From positions 554,565 through 618,564 of the forward strand of contig NZ_BSFK01000016.1 of the NCBI RefSeq assembly GCF_027922305.1: DNA of 64,000 bases, in the 5' to 3' direction. Made by a program: the position numbers and the translations under genes. Source of the DNA: Methylopila jiangsuensis. GTDB lineage: Bacteria; Pseudomonadota; Alphaproteobacteria; Rhizobiales; Methylopilaceae. Below are positions 34,471-42,817 of this stretch, one piece after another; the stretch's first letter is position 1; each line of letters starts with the position of its first letter. The notes under the pieces were generated by a model, which saw only the letters and a list, made by a program, of their open reading frames with translations, made no database searches and had not been told where the DNA came from.

Positions 34471-34504
34471 GGCGGGCGACGGCCGGTCGCGGCGCCGCCT
34501 TTTT
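34471..34504 (+). terminator. probable terminator after the Crp-type gene
   Basis: A two-part stem (GGCGG with CCGCC outside, GCGAC with GTCGC inside) followed directly by TTTTT. There is a four-base bulge on the 3-prime side, so strength is uncertain. Confidence 0.5.
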
Positions 34505-34522
34505 CACCAGGCCGGTTTTCTC

Positions 34523-34567
34523 GGCAACTAATCAACCCGGAACCGCGATCTGGATTTGCTCCAAATC
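34523..34567 (+). promoter_or_regulatory. operator-like dyads upstream of the ABC importer
   Basis: GGCAACTAATCAAC (34523-34536) carries the GCAACTAAT core of the element at 30817. Seventeen bases further on, GATTTGCTCCAAATC (34553-34567) is a perfect 6+6 dyad with a 3-base centre. Both lie 70-120 bases before the start of the substrate-binding protein gene, the right place for operator sites. Assignment to the neighbouring Crp-type regulator is inference. Confidence 0.5.
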
Positions 34568-34639
34568 AAACCTCGAAGGGATCATCCCCTTGCCGGCCAG
34601 ACGGGCCGTCCCGGATGCCCCTGACAAGCGAGGTGAGCC

Positions 34640-36061
34640 ATGCCGCCACTCCGCATCTTGCGCGCCGCCGTTTCCGCCGTCGCCCTGGCCGCCGCCAGCG
34701 CCGCGGTCGCGCCGCCCGCCGTAGCCGAAACGCTGACCATCGGCATCGGCACGCAGGACACCACCACCAACACCGTCACCACCGGCGTGGTGATCCGCCA
34801 GCTCGGCCTGCTGGAGAAGCGTCTGCCCAAGGACGGCAAGTACGCCGGCCTCGACATCAAGCTCGACTGGCAGAACTTCACCTCCGGCCCGCCGGTCACC
34901 AACGGCATGATGGCCGACAAGCTGCAGTTCGGCGGCATGGGGGACTATCCGCTGGTGGTGAACGGCTACACCTTCCAGAACAACAACGAGAGCAAGTCCG
35001 CGCTGATCGCCGTCGCCGGCTACAACATCTACGGGTCCGGCAACGGCGTCGTGGTGCATTCGGATTCGCCTTACTTCGCGCTTGAGGACCTGAAGGGGAA
35101 GGTCGTCAGCGTTCCCTTCGGCTCCGCCGCCCACGGCATGCTGCTGAAGGCGATGCAGGACGCCAAGATGCCGAGGGACTTCTTCCAGCTCGTCAGCCAG
35201 AGCCCCGAGGTCGGCACGACGAACCTGAAGGAGAAGAAGATCGACGCCCACGCCGACTTCGTGCCCTTCGCGGAGCTGCTGCCGTTCCGCGGCTTCGCCC
35301 GCAAGATCTTCGACGGCGTGCAGACCAACCTGCCCACCTGGCACGGCGTGGTGGTGCGCACCGATTTCGCGGAGAAGTATCCGGAGATCGTCGAGGCCTA
35401 CGTGCAGGCCGTCATGGACGCCAACGAGTGGGTCAGGGCCGATCCGAAGCGCGCCGCCGAGAAGATCTCGGAATGGACCGGCACCGACAAGGAGGTGGTC
35501 TACATCTTCCTCGGGCCGGGCGGGATCATGACCCTCGACCCCACCATCAAGGCGCCCCTGATCGACGCCGCCAAGGAGGACGTGAAGGTTCTCCAGAACC
35601 TCGACCGCATCAAGGGGGCGTTCGACGTGGACGGCTGGGTCAGGGACGGTTTCGTCCGCGCGGCCTACAAGGCTCGCGGCCTCGACTACGACGCGGCGAA
35701 GGCCGCGACCGACAATTACGAAGTCAAGGGCCAGGATCCGTTCTGCAAGAAGCCGATCACCGAACCGCGCAAGGCCGGCGAGATCTGGGTCAAGGACGGA
35801 GACATCACCCCTTACGCCAGCGCCTCCTGCGCGCTCGCCGCCCTGCGCGACCTGAAGGCCAAAGGCGCCGCCGTCAACGTGGCCTACGTCTTCGACGCCG
35901 CCCGCGGCATCAAGCTGTTCGCCGACAAGGCGTTCTACGTGACCGGCGCGGCCGAGCTCGCGCCCTTCATGCTGAAGCAGGACGCCGAGGCCTACGCCGC
36001 CAAATCCGGCGGCAAGGTGGTTCCGTTCGAGGAGGCGCTCGCCTCCGCGACCGCAGGGTGA
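34640..36061 (+). CDS. ABC importer substrate-binding protein (SsuA/TauA-like) fused to a NosL-like domain
   Basis: A 473-residue exported protein. Residues 1-29 are a signal peptide. Residues 30-350 form a NMT1/SsuA-like binding protein (TLTIGIGTQDTTT, YAGLDIKLDWQNF, DLKGKVVSVPFGSAAHGML, HGVVVRTDFAEKYPEIVEAYV), the family for nitrate, sulfonates, taurine and thiamine precursors. Residues 365-468 look like NosL: KAGEIWVKDGDITPYASASC, then AYVFDAARGIKLFADKAFYV and KQDAEAYAAKSGGKVVPFEE. NosL is a copper chaperone of nitrous oxide reductase; here C369 stands where its metal-binding cysteine is expected, but the adjacent methionine is absent. The fusion suggests a metal or metal-complex ligand, or a sulfonate carrier with an added metal function. 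Confidence 0.82.
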   Translation: MPPLRILRAAVSAVALAAASAAVAPPAVAETLTIGIGTQDTTTNTVTTGVVIRQLGLLEKRLPKDGKYAGLDIKLDWQNFTSGPPVTNGMMADKLQFGGMGDYPLVVNGYTFQNNNESKSALIAVAGYNIYGSGNGVVVHSDSPYFALEDLKGKVVSVPFGSAAHGMLLKAMQDAKMPRDFFQLVSQSPEVGTTNLKEKKIDAHADFVPFAELLPFRGFARKIFDGVQTNLPTWHGVVVRTDFAEKYPEIVEAYVQAVMDANEWVRADPKRAAEKISEWTGTDKEVVYIFLGPGGIMTLDPTIKAPLIDAAKEDVKVLQNLDRIKGAFDVDGWVRDGFVRAAYKARGLDYDAAKAATDNYEVKGQDPFCKKPITEPRKAGEIWVKDGDITPYASASCALAALRDLKAKGAAVNVAYVFDAARGIKLFADKAFYVTGAAELAPFMLKQDAEAYAAKSGGKVVPFEEALASATAG

Positions 36062-36066
36062 GCCCG

Positions 36067-36969
36067 ATGAGCCGCGCGATCCTTTCCGCCGCGCCGCCGC
36101 CCGACCTTGGGCCGGCCGCGCCCCCTCCGGCCGCGCCCGGCGGCGGCGCGGCGGCTCCCGAGGCGCAGCCGTCGGCGTGGACCCGCCGGCTGCGCCGCCA
36201 TGGCGGCGCGATCCGCGCCGGCCTCGTGGGCGCGGCCTCCATCGCGCTGTTCGTGCTGGCCTGGCATGTGGTGACCGAGAACCGGATGAACCTCTATGTC
36301 CGGTTCGGCAACGTGCCGTCGCCCTCGGACGTGCTGGCGAGCGCGGACGCCGCGCTCGGAAGCTCCCAGTTCCTGACGCACATCCTCACCAGCTGCCGAC
36401 GCATCCTCTACGGCTTCGCCCTCGCCGCGGCGCTCGCCATCCCGCTCGGCCTGCTGATGGGGCGGTTCAAGCTGCTCCGGGAGATGATCTTCCCTGTCTC
36501 CGAAGTGCTGCGCCCGATCCCGGCGATCGCCTGGGTGCCCATGGCGATCATGCTGTGGCCCTCGAACGAGGAGTCGATCGTGTTCATCACCTTCCTCGGC
36601 TCGTTCTTCCCGATCCTGCTGAACACGCTGCACGGCATGGCGACGGTCGATCCCGTGCTCGGCCGCGCCGCCCGCTGCCTCGGCGCGAGCGAGGCGGCGG
36701 TGTTCCGGGAGGTCTACCTGCCCGCCACCCTGCCGCAGATCTTCACCGGGCTGACGGTCGGCATGGGCGTGGCCTGGGTGTCGCTGATCGCCGCCGAGAT
36801 GATCTCCGGCCAGTTTGGCATCGGCTACTTCACCTGGGAGGCCTACAGTCTGGTGCAGTATCCCGACATCGTGCTGGGCATGATCACCATCGGCCTGCTG
36901 GGGCTCGCCTCCAGCTTCGCGATCCGACTGCTCGGCCGCGTGCTCATGCCGTGGAGCGCCGCCCGATGA
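36067..36969 (+). CDS. ABC importer permease (SsuC/TauC-like)
   Basis: A 300-residue membrane protein. The first 45 residues are a proline/alanine-rich cytoplasmic extension; about six helices follow. The cytoplasmic coupling loop EAAVFREVYLPATLPQIFTGLTVG, preceded by AARCLGAS, is the EAA motif of binding-protein-dependent importers of the nitrate/sulfonate/taurine class. Start 5 bases after the binding-protein stop; overlaps the ATPase gene by 4 bases. Confidence 0.92.
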   Translation: MSRAILSAAPPPDLGPAAPPPAAPGGGAAAPEAQPSAWTRRLRRHGGAIRAGLVGAASIALFVLAWHVVTENRMNLYVRFGNVPSPSDVLASADAALGSSQFLTHILTSCRRILYGFALAAALAIPLGLLMGRFKLLREMIFPVSEVLRPIPAIAWVPMAIMLWPSNEESIVFITFLGSFFPILLNTLHGMATVDPVLGRAARCLGASEAAVFREVYLPATLPQIFTGLTVGMGVAWVSLIAAEMISGQFGIGYFTWEAYSLVQYPDIVLGMITIGLLGLASSFAIRLLGRVLMPWSAAR

Positions 36970-37886
36970 GCGCGATCCCCCTCTTCCGCCGTGACGAAGC
37001 CAAGGCTCCGGCGGCCGCCGCGTCCGCGCCGAAGCCCAAGGGCGGCCTGGTGGAGGTGACGGACTTCCGCCTGCGCTACGACAGCGCCGAAGGCGCGGTC
37101 GACGCCGTGACCGACGTGTCGCTCACCATCCGGCCGGGCGAGTTCGTCTCCATCATCGGGCCGTCCGGCTGCGGCAAATCCACTCTGCTGAACGCGCTGG
37201 CGGGCTTCCTCAAGCCCACCAGCGGCACGGTGACGGTGGATGGCGAGCCGGTGAAGGGGCCCGGCGCCGACCGCGGCGTCATCTTCCAGCAGTATTCGCT
37301 GTTCCCCTGGAAAACCGTGCGGGAGAACGTGGAGTTCGGGCTGAAGATGAGGGGCGTGGGCCGGGCGGAGCGCGCCCGCGCCGCCCGCACCCTGCTCGGC
37401 CTCGCCGGATTGTCGGCCTTCGAGAACCATTATCCGGACCGTCTGTCCGGCGGCATGAAGCAGCGCGTCGGCATCGTGCGGGCGCTCGCCACCGGGCCGC
37501 GCATCCTGCTGCTGGACGAGCCGTTCGGGGCGCTCGACGCCCAGACCCGGCTGATCATGCAGCAGATCCTCACCAACATGTGGCAGAGGCTCAAGATCTC
37601 GGTGCTGTTCATCACCCATGATCTGGACGAAGCGATCTTTCTTTCCGACAGAATTTATGTAATGACCTCCCGCCCCGGGACCGTGAAGGCGGAGATCGCC
37701 GTGCCGCTGCCGCGGCCCCGCGAACCGGCGATGACCATGTCGTCGGAATTTCTCGCCCTGCGACGCGGGCTGATGTCGCTGATCCGCGAGGAAAGCCTTA
37801 AAGCCATGGGCGGCGAGATCAGCGAGGAGGCCCTGCAGGGCCTCGCCATCAATCTCGACGGGCAGGACATTCCGCGCGTGCTGTGA
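36966..37886 (+). CDS. ABC importer ATP-binding protein (SsuB/TauB-like)
   Basis: A 306-residue ATPase. Walker A GPSGCGKSTL, Q-loop FQQYSLFPWKTV, signature LSGGMKQRVGIVRAL, Walker B ILLLDEPFGALD and H-loop ITHDLDEAIFLSDRI are all complete. The FPWKTVRENVEFGL segment is typical of the nitrate/sulfonate/taurine subfamily. A 50-residue C-terminal extension follows the core. With the fused binding protein and permease it makes a full importer. Confidence 0.95.
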   Translation: MSAIPLFRRDEAKAPAAAASAPKPKGGLVEVTDFRLRYDSAEGAVDAVTDVSLTIRPGEFVSIIGPSGCGKSTLLNALAGFLKPTSGTVTVDGEPVKGPGADRGVIFQQYSLFPWKTVRENVEFGLKMRGVGRAERARAARTLLGLAGLSAFENHYPDRLSGGMKQRVGIVRALATGPRILLLDEPFGALDAQTRLIMQQILTNMWQRLKISVLFITHDLDEAIFLSDRIYVMTSRPGTVKAEIAVPLPRPREPAMTMSSEFLALRRGLMSLIREESLKAMGGEISEEALQGLAINLDGQDIPRVL

Positions 37887-37922
37887 CGCCGGCGGATCGC
37901 ATCTACTGGGAAAGCGCGTTCG

Positions 37923-38261
37923 ATGACGTATGTGGTCACGGAAAACTGCATCAAGTGCAAGTACATGGACTGCGTCGAAGTGTGTCCGGTGGACTGCTTC
38001 TACCTGGGCGACGAGACGCTGGTCATCAATCCGGACGAGTGCATCGACTGCGGCGTCTGCGAGCCCGAATGCCCCGCGGAAGCCATCAAGCCGGACACCG
38101 AGCCCGGCATGGAGGGCTGGATCGCCTTCAACGCCAAATACGCCGCGGTGTGGCCCAATGTGACCGAGAAGGGCGACACGCCCGAGGACGCCAAGGACTG
38201 GGACGGCAAGCCGGGCAAGCTGGAGGCCGTGTTCGGCTCCGCCGACCCCGCCGCGGCCTGA
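37923..38261 (+). CDS. fdxA: 7Fe ferredoxin FdxA
   Basis: A 112-residue ferredoxin. [20 protein letters not shown] followed by [16 protein letters not shown] is the [3Fe-4S][4Fe-4S] pattern of Azotobacter-type FdxA, and the tail [21 protein letters not shown] is standard for alphaproteobacterial FdxA. It starts 36 bases after the importer ATPase gene, close enough for read-through. A low-potential electron carrier; its nearest likely reductase is the Fpr encoded 160 bases downstream. Confidence 0.95.
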   Translation: MTYVVTENCIKCKYMDCVEVCPVDCFYLGDETLVINPDECIDCGVCEPECPAEAIKPDTEPGMEGWIAFNAKYAAVWPNVTEKGDTPEDAKDWDGKPGKLEAVFGSADPAAA

Positions 38262-38280
38262 GCCGTACGTCCGACCGTCA

Positions 38281-38294
38281 GGGCGCATGCGCCC
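38281..38294. repeat. perfect 14-base palindrome between fdxA and fpr
   Basis: GGGCGCATGCGCCC is a perfect palindrome, nested inside a wider inverted pair GTCCGA (38269-38274) and TCGGAC (38303-38308). It lies 19 bases after the fdxA stop. It may be a weak transcript end (no uridine run) or a protein site. Confidence 0.45.
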
Positions 38295-38388
38295 ATGCGC
38301 TATCGGACATGGCGTTTCGCGTCGGATCGCGCCATATGACGGCGCGGGAACGGAATGGCCCTTTCAACACGTTTTCGGAACGTAAATT

Positions 38389-38399
38389 AGAACGGTTCT
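38389..38399 (+). promoter_or_regulatory. short dyad just upstream of fpr
   Basis: AGAACGGTTCT is an 11-base palindrome centred about 30 bases before the fpr ATG, in an AT-richer stretch (ACGTAAATTAGAACGG). It could be an operator for a redox regulator of fpr. No known consensus was matched. Confidence 0.3.
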
Positions 38400-38423
38400 G
38401 AGCACGAAGTCGGACGAGAAGCG

Positions 38424-39197
38424 ATGAGCAAATATCTCGAAGAGCGGGTGACGAGCGTCAGGCACTGGACGGACACGCTGTTCAGCTTCCGCACCACGCG
38501 CGATCCGTCGTTCCGGTTCCGCAACGGCGAGTTCACCATGATCGGCATCGAGGTCGAGGGCCGGCCGCTGGTGCGCGCCTATTCGGTGGCCACCGCCAAT
38601 TACGACGAGGAACTGGAGTTCTTCTCCATCAAGGTGCCGGACGGCCCGCTTACCTCGCGGCTGCAGCACCTCAAGGTGGGCGATCCCATCCTGGTCGGCC
38701 GCAAGCCCACCGGCACCCTCGTCATCGACAACCTGATCGCCGGCAGGCACCTGTATCTGCTCGGCACCGGCACCGGCCTTGCGCCGTTCCTGTCGATCAT
38801 CAAGGACCCCGAGGCCTATGACCGCTTCGACAAGGTGATCCTGGTCCACGGCTGCCGCCATGTGAACGAGCTCGCCTATGGCGAGATGATCACCGAGGAC
38901 CTGCCCAAGGACGAGCTGATCGGCGAGCTGATCCGCGAGAAGCTGATCTACTACCCGACCGTGACCCGCGAGCCGTTCCGCAACCGCGGCCGCATCACCG
39001 ACCTGATGGCTTCGGGCAAGCTGTTCGAGGACATCGGCCTGCCGAACATGTCGATCGAGAACGACCGCTTCATGCTGTGCGGCAGCCCGGACATGATCCG
39101 CGACACCCGCCAGCTGCTGGTGGACGGCGGATACGAGGAAGGCAACCACGGCGAGGCCGGCCATTTCGTGATCGAGAAGGCCTTCGTCGAGAAGTGA
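38424..39197 (+). CDS. fpr: ferredoxin-NADP+ reductase Fpr
   Basis: A 257-residue FAD enzyme of the bacterial subclass I. FAD-binding RAYSVATANYDEE near residue 52, NADP-binding GTGTGLAPFLSIIKDPE near residue 113, VHGCRHVNELAYGEMI, LCGSPDMIRD and the C-terminal aromatic-free end FVIEKAFVEK are the hallmarks. It moves electrons between NADPH and ferredoxin or flavodoxin. It is closed by a strong terminator. Neighbouring fdxA is a plausible partner. Confidence 0.96.
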   Translation: MSKYLEERVTSVRHWTDTLFSFRTTRDPSFRFRNGEFTMIGIEVEGRPLVRAYSVATANYDEELEFFSIKVPDGPLTSRLQHLKVGDPILVGRKPTGTLVIDNLIAGRHLYLLGTGTGLAPFLSIIKDPEAYDRFDKVILVHGCRHVNELAYGEMITEDLPKDELIGELIREKLIYYPTVTREPFRNRGRITDLMASGKLFEDIGLPNMSIENDRFMLCGSPDMIRDTRQLLVDGGYEEGNHGEAGHFVIEKAFVEK

Positions 39198-39231
39198 CGC
39201 CCGACCCGGCCCGGCCGTCTGGAGGGTTTGC

Positions 39232-39259
39232 GAGGGGCGCTGCGGCGCCCCTCTTTTTT
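39232..39259 (+). terminator. intrinsic terminator after fpr
   Basis: GAGGGGCGC and GCGCCCCTC form a perfect 9-base stem with a TGCG loop, followed directly by TTTTTT. It lies 34 bases after the fpr stop. Confidence 0.92.
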
Positions 39260-39545
39260 GTCTCCGCGGTTCCGCCGCGGCGCAGCAGGCTCTTGCCGGT
39301 TCGGCCCGGACTGGCCACGGGCTGGGCATGCCGCGCTGCGGAAAGAGGCGCGCCTCAACCTTGCGCGTCCGGGCGGCCACCGTGTATCAGCGAAGCGAGA
39401 CAGCTCCGGGCGCCGGGCGTCCGCGGCGGGGCCGAAGCGTTCCGCCGGACAGCCGGCCCCGAACGAGCGAGGGACGCGAACGGTTGACGGCCGATCTCCT
39501 GGTCGCCAGGGGGGCCGCTTCGATCCTGGACCGATGCGGGGACGT
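39260..39545 (+). other. non-coding region before the glycan genes
   Basis: About 285 bases with no supported gene, promoter motif or repeat. Small reading frames here lack ribosome sites and family features. It must contain the promoter of the glycosyltransferase gene at 39546, but I cannot point to it. Confidence 0.4.
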
Positions 39546-40736
39546 ATGAAAATTCTGCTGGCGAACTCCCTGTTTCCCGACCTCGGGATCGGCGGATCGG
39601 AGCAATCGACCTACTATCTCGCGCGGGGTCTGCGGCAGCTCGGGCACGACGTCTGGGTGTTCAGCCAGAACGTGCATGACGCCACCGTCACCGAAGACAA
39701 GGACGGCATTCACGTCATCCGCTACGCCGCCCGTCCGGGCAGCGAGCCCAACATCTACGCCGAGCCCTATTACCAGCGCCTCGCCGCCGCTTCGCAGAAG
39801 GCCTATCCGCTCGACAAGCAGCTCGCGGAGACGATCAAGGCGTTCAAGCCGGACATCGTGAACACCGCCGTGGTCGGGCGCCTCACCTCGCTGTGGCAGA
39901 TGACCAAGAGCCTCGGCGTGCCCTGCGTCCACACGCTGCGCAGCTACACCTCGCTCTGCAACCGGCGCATGATCGTGGACCAGAAGCCGTGCCTGCGGCA
40001 GTGCCGGGACTGCAACCTCGCCCGCGTCGCCGGCCGCGAGCGCTCCAACGTGGTCGACGGCGTCATCGGCATCAGCTCCCACATCCTCAAGACCCATCTG
40101 CGCTCGGGCTGGTTCCGGGAGACGCCGCAGCGGACCGTGATCGCCAACTCCTACGAAATGGACGCGCCCATCGCCGCCGCGACCGGGGCGGAGCGGCCCT
40201 ACGAGTTCGGCTACATCGGCCGCCTGCATCACACCAAGGGCGTGGAGCTGTTCCTGGAGGCGCTGACGGCGCTGCGCGCCCAGACCGGGCGCAAGCATCC
40301 GACGCTGATCGCCGGCGCCGGCGATCCGGGCTTCGAATGGAAGCTGCGCAAGCGCTTCGAGGACGAGAACACCCGCTTCGCGGGCTACATCTCCCCGAAC
40401 GATTTCTTCGCGCAGATCCGCTACTGCGTGGTGCCCTCGATCTGGTTCGAGCCGTTCGGCCGCATCTTCATCGAGAGCCTGCACCATGGCGTGCCGGTGG
40501 TGGGCTCCAGCCGCGGCGGCGGCGCGGAAATCCTGAAGGAGGGCGAGACCGGCTGGCTGTTCGAGCCGGAGGTCGCGACGCTGAAGGAGGCGCTGCGCAA
40601 GGCGAGCCAGGTGGACGACGCCGGCTACGACCGCCTGCGGCAGGCGGCGCTGTCCAGCGCCGAGGACTACGGGGTGCTCGCCATCGCCCGCCGGTATGAG
40701 AGCTTCTACGCCGCCGTGCGGGAGACCGCGCGATGA
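39546..40736 (+). CDS. glycosyltransferase family 4 protein
   Basis: A 396-residue GT-B enzyme. ATG 39546 opens with MKILLANSLFPDLGIGGSEQ, the normal donor-side start of this family. The C-terminal half has FGYIGRLHHTKGVELFLEAL, the EX7E element in PSIWFEPFGRIFIESLHHGVPVVGS and EGETGWLFEPE. A cysteine cluster CLRQCRDCNLAR near residue 155 is often seen in GT4 enzymes of exopolysaccharide loci. The gene overlaps the next by 4 bases (ATGA), so the two act together in a surface polysaccharide or glycan pathway. The sugar cannot be predicted. Confidence 0.9.
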   Translation: MKILLANSLFPDLGIGGSEQSTYYLARGLRQLGHDVWVFSQNVHDATVTEDKDGIHVIRYAARPGSEPNIYAEPYYQRLAAASQKAYPLDKQLAETIKAFKPDIVNTAVVGRLTSLWQMTKSLGVPCVHTLRSYTSLCNRRMIVDQKPCLRQCRDCNLARVAGRERSNVVDGVIGISSHILKTHLRSGWFRETPQRTVIANSYEMDAPIAAATGAERPYEFGYIGRLHHTKGVELFLEALTALRAQTGRKHPTLIAGAGDPGFEWKLRKRFEDENTRFAGYISPNDFFAQIRYCVVPSIWFEPFGRIFIESLHHGVPVVGSSRGGGAEILKEGETGWLFEPEVATLKEALRKASQVDDAGYDRLRQAALSSAEDYGVLAIARRYESFYAAVRETAR

Positions 40737-42817
40737 GCCGCACGCTGTTCATTCTCACGTCGCCGCTGCAGGCGAACCACGCCCGGCAGTACGCCGACCA
40801 CGCCGCGCTCGACCGCGACGCCTGCTGGGTGGCGCTGGTGAAGAGCCGCCTCGAGACCGACAACGAGCGCACGCGGCAGGCGCTGGCCGCGGCCGGCTTC
40901 CGCCATGTGCGCGAGTTCGAGCCGCTGGTGAAGTCCGGCTCCGCGCCCATGTCGAAGGAGGGCAAGGCCCACACGACGGCGATCAAGGAGTACGACGACT
41001 TCGTCAGCCGCCGCGCTTTCGTGCAGCGGGTGAGCGACTTCTACAGCGTGGTGGACCCGAACTTCGACCGGGTGGTGCTGGGCGACTACCGGCCGGTGTC
41101 CTACCGCCAGTTCCTGGCGCCTCTCGACCTGGGCAAGACCGAATGCGTCCTGCTGGACGACGGCTCGGTGTCGCAGGCGGTGATGGCGTTCCGCGAGAGC
41201 AAGAAGAACGTCAAGGAGATCTTCCGGGCGACGCCGTTCAAGGGCGCCTCGGTCAAGGGACCGGACCCGCTCAAATATCCCGATCCGTCGCACCTCTCCT
41301 ATTTCACGATCTATCGCGGCCGCCTCGCCGACGGCGACGCGATCATCCCGAACACCTATTACGACCGCTTCCTGGAGGGCGGCGAGCCGACGGTCCTGAA
41401 CGAGATCTGGATCGCCGGCTGCAGCCACGTGGAGAACGCCATCACCAGCGAGGCGAGCTATCTCGCCGCCTGTCAGGCCGCTCGAAGGCTCGCGCCGGAG
41501 AAGAAGTGCGTGTACCTGCCGCACCGCCGGGAGGACCCGGCCAAGGTGCGCAAGATGGCCTTCATCATCGGCGCCGAGGTGCGCGCCTCCGAGGGCATCG
41601 AGGCGCTGGTGGCGGGCCGCCGCGAGACGCCGGTCATCCTGGCCTCCTTCGGCTCCACGGTGCTGGACACGCTGTCCCGCATGGTGGGCAAGGTGACGTC
41701 CTGCGTGCTGATCGCGCCGCCGGCGTCCTACTTCCTCGGGGCCCGGCAGGAGCACATCGAGACCATCGTGCAGGCCAACCTGCGCGACAACGATCACGTG
41801 ATCGGCGTGCTCACCGACGACCCCAACGCCGTCACCCGCTGGCGGGCGGTGGCGGTGGAGCGGCCCGGCCGCGCCGTCGAGGCGGAGGAGGTCCCGGCCG
41901 CCTCCACCAGCGCCATGCGCGCCATCGCCCTGTCGCGGCTCGAGAACATCGTCGAGGAGCCCCAGCCCGACGGCTCCCGCCTGCTGCTCGAAGTGCCTGT
42001 CAACGGCCTTCATCGCTATCAGATCGCGGACCTGACCATCGGGCGCAGCCAGCCGAGTTTCCTTGCGTTCCGCATCTGCGGCGAGGGACGGTTCGAGGTA
42101 CGGTTGCGCGTGGCCTTGGCGAGCGATCGAAACATTTTCGCCGAATGCGACGTCAATCTGGACGGCTCCAATTCGACGGAGCGGTTCAAGGACGGTATCC
42201 GACTTGTGGCCGCGTCGTATGTCGACTCGGAGCGCAAGGCGACCATCAGTCTGCTGGTGTCTACCGACAAGCCCGGCGCGTATGTGGTTCAGGTCATCCA
42301 TCGGATCGACCCGATCGTCCGGTCGTCGTTCATGGTTGGAAATCCGGACATCGGCACATCGCTGCCGCCGCAGACTGAACGCAAAAGCAGCGCTGTCGCG
42401 CTTGCGGACGGTGACACGTTGCTGCAGATCGCTCCTGGCGACAATCTGATCTCCGTGCTCAGGCTGACCATTGGCTCGAAGGCGTTCGATGTCGTCTTAA
42501 CGAGCGCTGTCAAAACCTATGACGACGATCTTGAGGATCATGTCGCGCTCGCGGCGGGCTGGGGTAAGCTGCACTACGTCAGGCCAGCGGCGAGCCATGT
42601 GCTTAATCGCGCTCTGCGAGTCCTTGTGAAGCGGACTGATAACACGATTGTGATTGAAACGACCGTCGACCGGCTCACAATAGCTCAGGTCGGTTCCAAT
42701 GAACCCAAGATTGGCGCCGCTGTGCTTAATCCCTATACGGGCGAAAGAATTCTTGTGGAGGTGGCGAATTCAGTCGGGCTCTCGTCTGTCGGCGAAGGGT
42801 ATTCGGCGGCGTATTAA
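40733..42817 (+). CDS. polysialyltransferase-like glycosyltransferase with unknown C-terminal domain
   Basis: A 694-residue protein. Residues 1-400 resemble the GT52/polysialyltransferase-like fold: RTLFILTSPLQANHARQY at the N-terminus, CVLLDDGSVSQAV near 145, YLPHRREDPAKV near 262 and PVILASFGSTVLDTLSRM near 305, matching donor-site motifs of that group. Residues 425-694 are beta-rich, with no recognised domain; a carbohydrate-binding or lectin-like role is only a guess. Base composition falls visibly from about 42,020, inside the gene, near the domain boundary. Chimera or lateral acquisition of the C-terminal part is inferred. Confidence 0.7.
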   Translation: MSRTLFILTSPLQANHARQYADHAALDRDACWVALVKSRLETDNERTRQALAAAGFRHVREFEPLVKSGSAPMSKEGKAHTTAIKEYDDFVSRRAFVQRVSDFYSVVDPNFDRVVLGDYRPVSYRQFLAPLDLGKTECVLLDDGSVSQAVMAFRESKKNVKEIFRATPFKGASVKGPDPLKYPDPSHLSYFTIYRGRLADGDAIIPNTYYDRFLEGGEPTVLNEIWIAGCSHVENAITSEASYLAACQAARRLAPEKKCVYLPHRREDPAKVRKMAFIIGAEVRASEGIEALVAGRRETPVILASFGSTVLDTLSRMVGKVTSCVLIAPPASYFLGARQEHIETIVQANLRDNDHVIGVLTDDPNAVTRWRAVAVERPGRAVEAEEVPAASTSAMRAIALSRLENIVEEPQPDGSRLLLEVPVNGLHRYQIADLTIGRSQPSFLAFRICGEGRFEVRLRVALASDRNIFAECDVNLDGSNSTERFKDGIRLVAASYVDSERKATISLLVSTDKPGAYVVQVIHRIDPIVRSSFMVGNPDIGTSLPPQTERKSSAVALADGDTLLQIAPGDNLISVLRLTIGSKAFDVVLTSAVKTYDDDLEDHVALAAGWGKLHYVRPAASHVLNRALRVLVKRTDNTIVIETTVDRLTIAQVGSNEPKIGAAVLNPYTGERILVEVANSVGLSSVGEGYSAAY

